From contig JAUSPL010000233.1 of assembly GCA_030656535.1 (NCBI GenBank), forward strand, positions 1 through 21,434: 21,434 nt of DNA. Direction: 5' to 3'. Below the pieces are notes generated by a model. That model worked only from the letters and a program-made list of their open reading frames with translations. It did no database searches and was not told the DNA's origin. Positions 20,498 through 21,434 of this stretch are shown here, piece by piece. This DNA comes from Gemmobacter sp. (GTDB lineage: Bacteria; Pseudomonadota; Alphaproteobacteria; Rhodobacterales; Rhodobacteraceae). Position 1 is the stretch's first letter. Each line of letters begins with the position of its first letter. Made by a program: the position numbers and the translations under genes.

Positions 20498-21434
20498 TTA
20501 CAGCCGGATGGGTTCCTGAAATTCGCCCCAGACCGATTTTAGCGTGGCCACCATTTCGCCCACGGTGGCGTAGGCGTGACAGCAATCGACCAGAAACGGC
20601 ATGATGTTGACTGCGTCATCAAGCGCAGCGGTTTCCAGCGCTGCCAGTGTCTGTGCCACACCGGCGCTGTCGCGGGTGGCCATGGTGCGGTGGAACTTTT
20701 CGGTCACGCGCGCGGCGACGGTGGGGTCTAGGGTGAACACCTCTCCCACTTCTTCGGACTGGCCATCGCGGCGGAAATGGTTTTGCCCCACCACCACACG
20801 TGTGCCGTTGTCGGTGGCCTGTTTGCGTTCGCGCGCTCGGGCGGCGACGCGCATTTGCAGGTATCCTTCCTCGATCGCCTTTTCGACACCGCCATAGGCG
20901 TCGATTTCGCCGATGATGCCGCGCACGGCCTTTTCGGTTTCATCGGTCAGCCATTCGACAAAATAGCTGCCCCCCAGCGGGTCAACGGTGCGCCCGATGC
21001 CGGATTCGAACGCGATGATCTGTTGCGTGCGCACCGCCACTTCGGCCGAGGTTTCGGTGGGAATCTGGAATGCCTCGTCAAAGGCGCAGGTGAAAATCGA
21101 CTGCGCCCCGCCCAGCACGGCGGCAATCGTTTCCACGCTGACCCGCACGATGTTGTTCAACGGCTGTGCCCCGGTCAGCGACGACCCGCCACAGACCACC
21201 CCGAACCGGAATGCCTGTGCCTTTGGATCGGTGATACCAAACCGTTCCTCGAGCAACTTCGGCCACAGGCGACGAGCGGCGCGGAATTTGGCGACCTCTT
21301 CGAACAGGTCCATGTGAACGTAAAAGAAGAACGACAGCCGTTTGGCGAATTGCGTGGCATCGCCGCCCCGGCGCAACAGTTCTTCGACATAGGCCAGCCC
21401 GTTGGCCAGCGTGTAGCCCAGTTCTTCCACCGCC
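20498..21434 (-). CDS. Catalytic subunit of a divergent cobalamin-dependent acyl-CoA mutase (methylmalonyl-CoA mutase family), 5' end outside window
   Basis: About 312 C-terminal residues are visible; the frame is open to the window edge, and the GTG at 21430 is an internal valine in the family alignment (AVEELGYTLANG). Conserved blocks are RLSFFFYVHMDLFEEVAKFRAARRLW, PLNNIVRVSVETIAAVLGG, DEAFQIPTE, RTQQII and DPLGGSYFVE. The protein ends without a B12 domain, which is encoded next door. Residues contacting adenosylcobalamin in methylmalonyl-CoA mutase are changed: the block usually RxHxQTxG reads RFGVVCGG (about 21183-21208), and the usual LHTN reads IFTC (about 21086-21097). The first half, which would show the substrate-specificity residues, is outside the window. 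The fold is certain; calling it methylmalonyl-CoA mutase is not justified. Confidence 0.93.
   Translation of the reverse strand, partial: AVEELGYTLANGLAYVEELLRRGGDATQFAKRLSFFFYVHMDLFEEVAKFRAARRLWPKLLEERFGITDPKAQAFRFGVVCGGSSLTGAQPLNNIVRVSVETIAAVLGGAQSIFTCAFDEAFQIPTETSAEVAVRTQQIIAFESGIGRTVDPLGGSYFVEWLTDETEKAVRGIIGEIDAYGGVEKAIEEGYLQMRVAARARERKQATDNGTRVVVGQNHFRRDGQSEEVGEVFTLDPTVAARVTEKFHRTMATRDSAGVAQTLAALETAALDDAVNIMPFLVDCCHAYATVGEMVATLKSVWGEFQEPIRL

Noticed and set aside
20498..21434. Naming the mutase methylmalonyl-CoA mutase or 2-hydroxyisobutyryl-CoA mutase
   Set aside because: Key cofactor-contacting residues differ and the substrate-determining half is not in the window.

Overview
The window is a GC-rich, gene-dense stretch in which every supported gene lies on the minus strand, so transcription runs from position 21434 towards position 1. 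GC-rich codon use, very tight gene packing, a TRAP transporter, RbsABC-type transporters, CaiB-type CoA-transferases and a cobalamin acyl-CoA mutase with a MeaB-type chaperone suggest an alphaproteobacterium, probably Rhodobacteraceae (roseobacter type). That placement is inference from style and gene content; no rRNA or marker gene is present.

Region A (21434 to about 11664) is one continuous catabolic gene string. In order of transcription it holds: the catalytic subunit of a cobalamin-dependent acyl-CoA mutase (5' end outside the window), its separate B12-binding subunit, a type III CoA-transferase, a MeaB/ArgK-type GTPase, a short citryl-CoA-lyase/citrate-synthase-fold protein, an SDR and a MaoC hydratase that together resemble a split MFE-2 beta-oxidation enzyme, an amidohydrolase-2 protein, a hotdog thioesterase, a second SDR and an aldehyde dehydrogenase. 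A LysR regulator follows on the same strand. Most junctions overlap or are shorter than 25 bp. The set reads as a pathway that loads a carboxylic acid onto CoA, rearranges its carbon skeleton, hydrates, oxidises and cleaves it. The substrate cannot be named from sequence. The mutase and its GTPase partner both carry replaced signature residues, so this is unlikely to be ordinary methylmalonyl-CoA mutase.

Region B (10638 to 6119) begins with a good sigma70-like promoter just downstream of the LysR gene. It contains a second type III CoA-transferase and a complete DctP-DctQ-DctM TRAP transporter, with hairpins on both sides of the binding-protein gene and a hairpin after the last gene. It probably imports and activates an organic acid, plausibly the one consumed by region A.

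Region C (6080 to 1) is a sugar-type (RbsABC/CUT2) ABC transporter operon: permease, periplasmic binding protein, a second permease fused to a C-terminal strictosidine-synthase/SMP-30-like beta-propeller, a stand-alone propeller in which the equivalent metal-ligand positions are lost, and an ATPase whose 3' end is outside the window. The ATPase has an atypical signature motif in its first nucleotide-binding domain. The membrane-anchored propeller paired with a degenerate soluble paralogue is the most unusual architecture here.

No tRNA, rRNA, CRISPR array, insertion sequence or phage gene was seen. The longest stretch without a gene is 184 bp (10455-10638).
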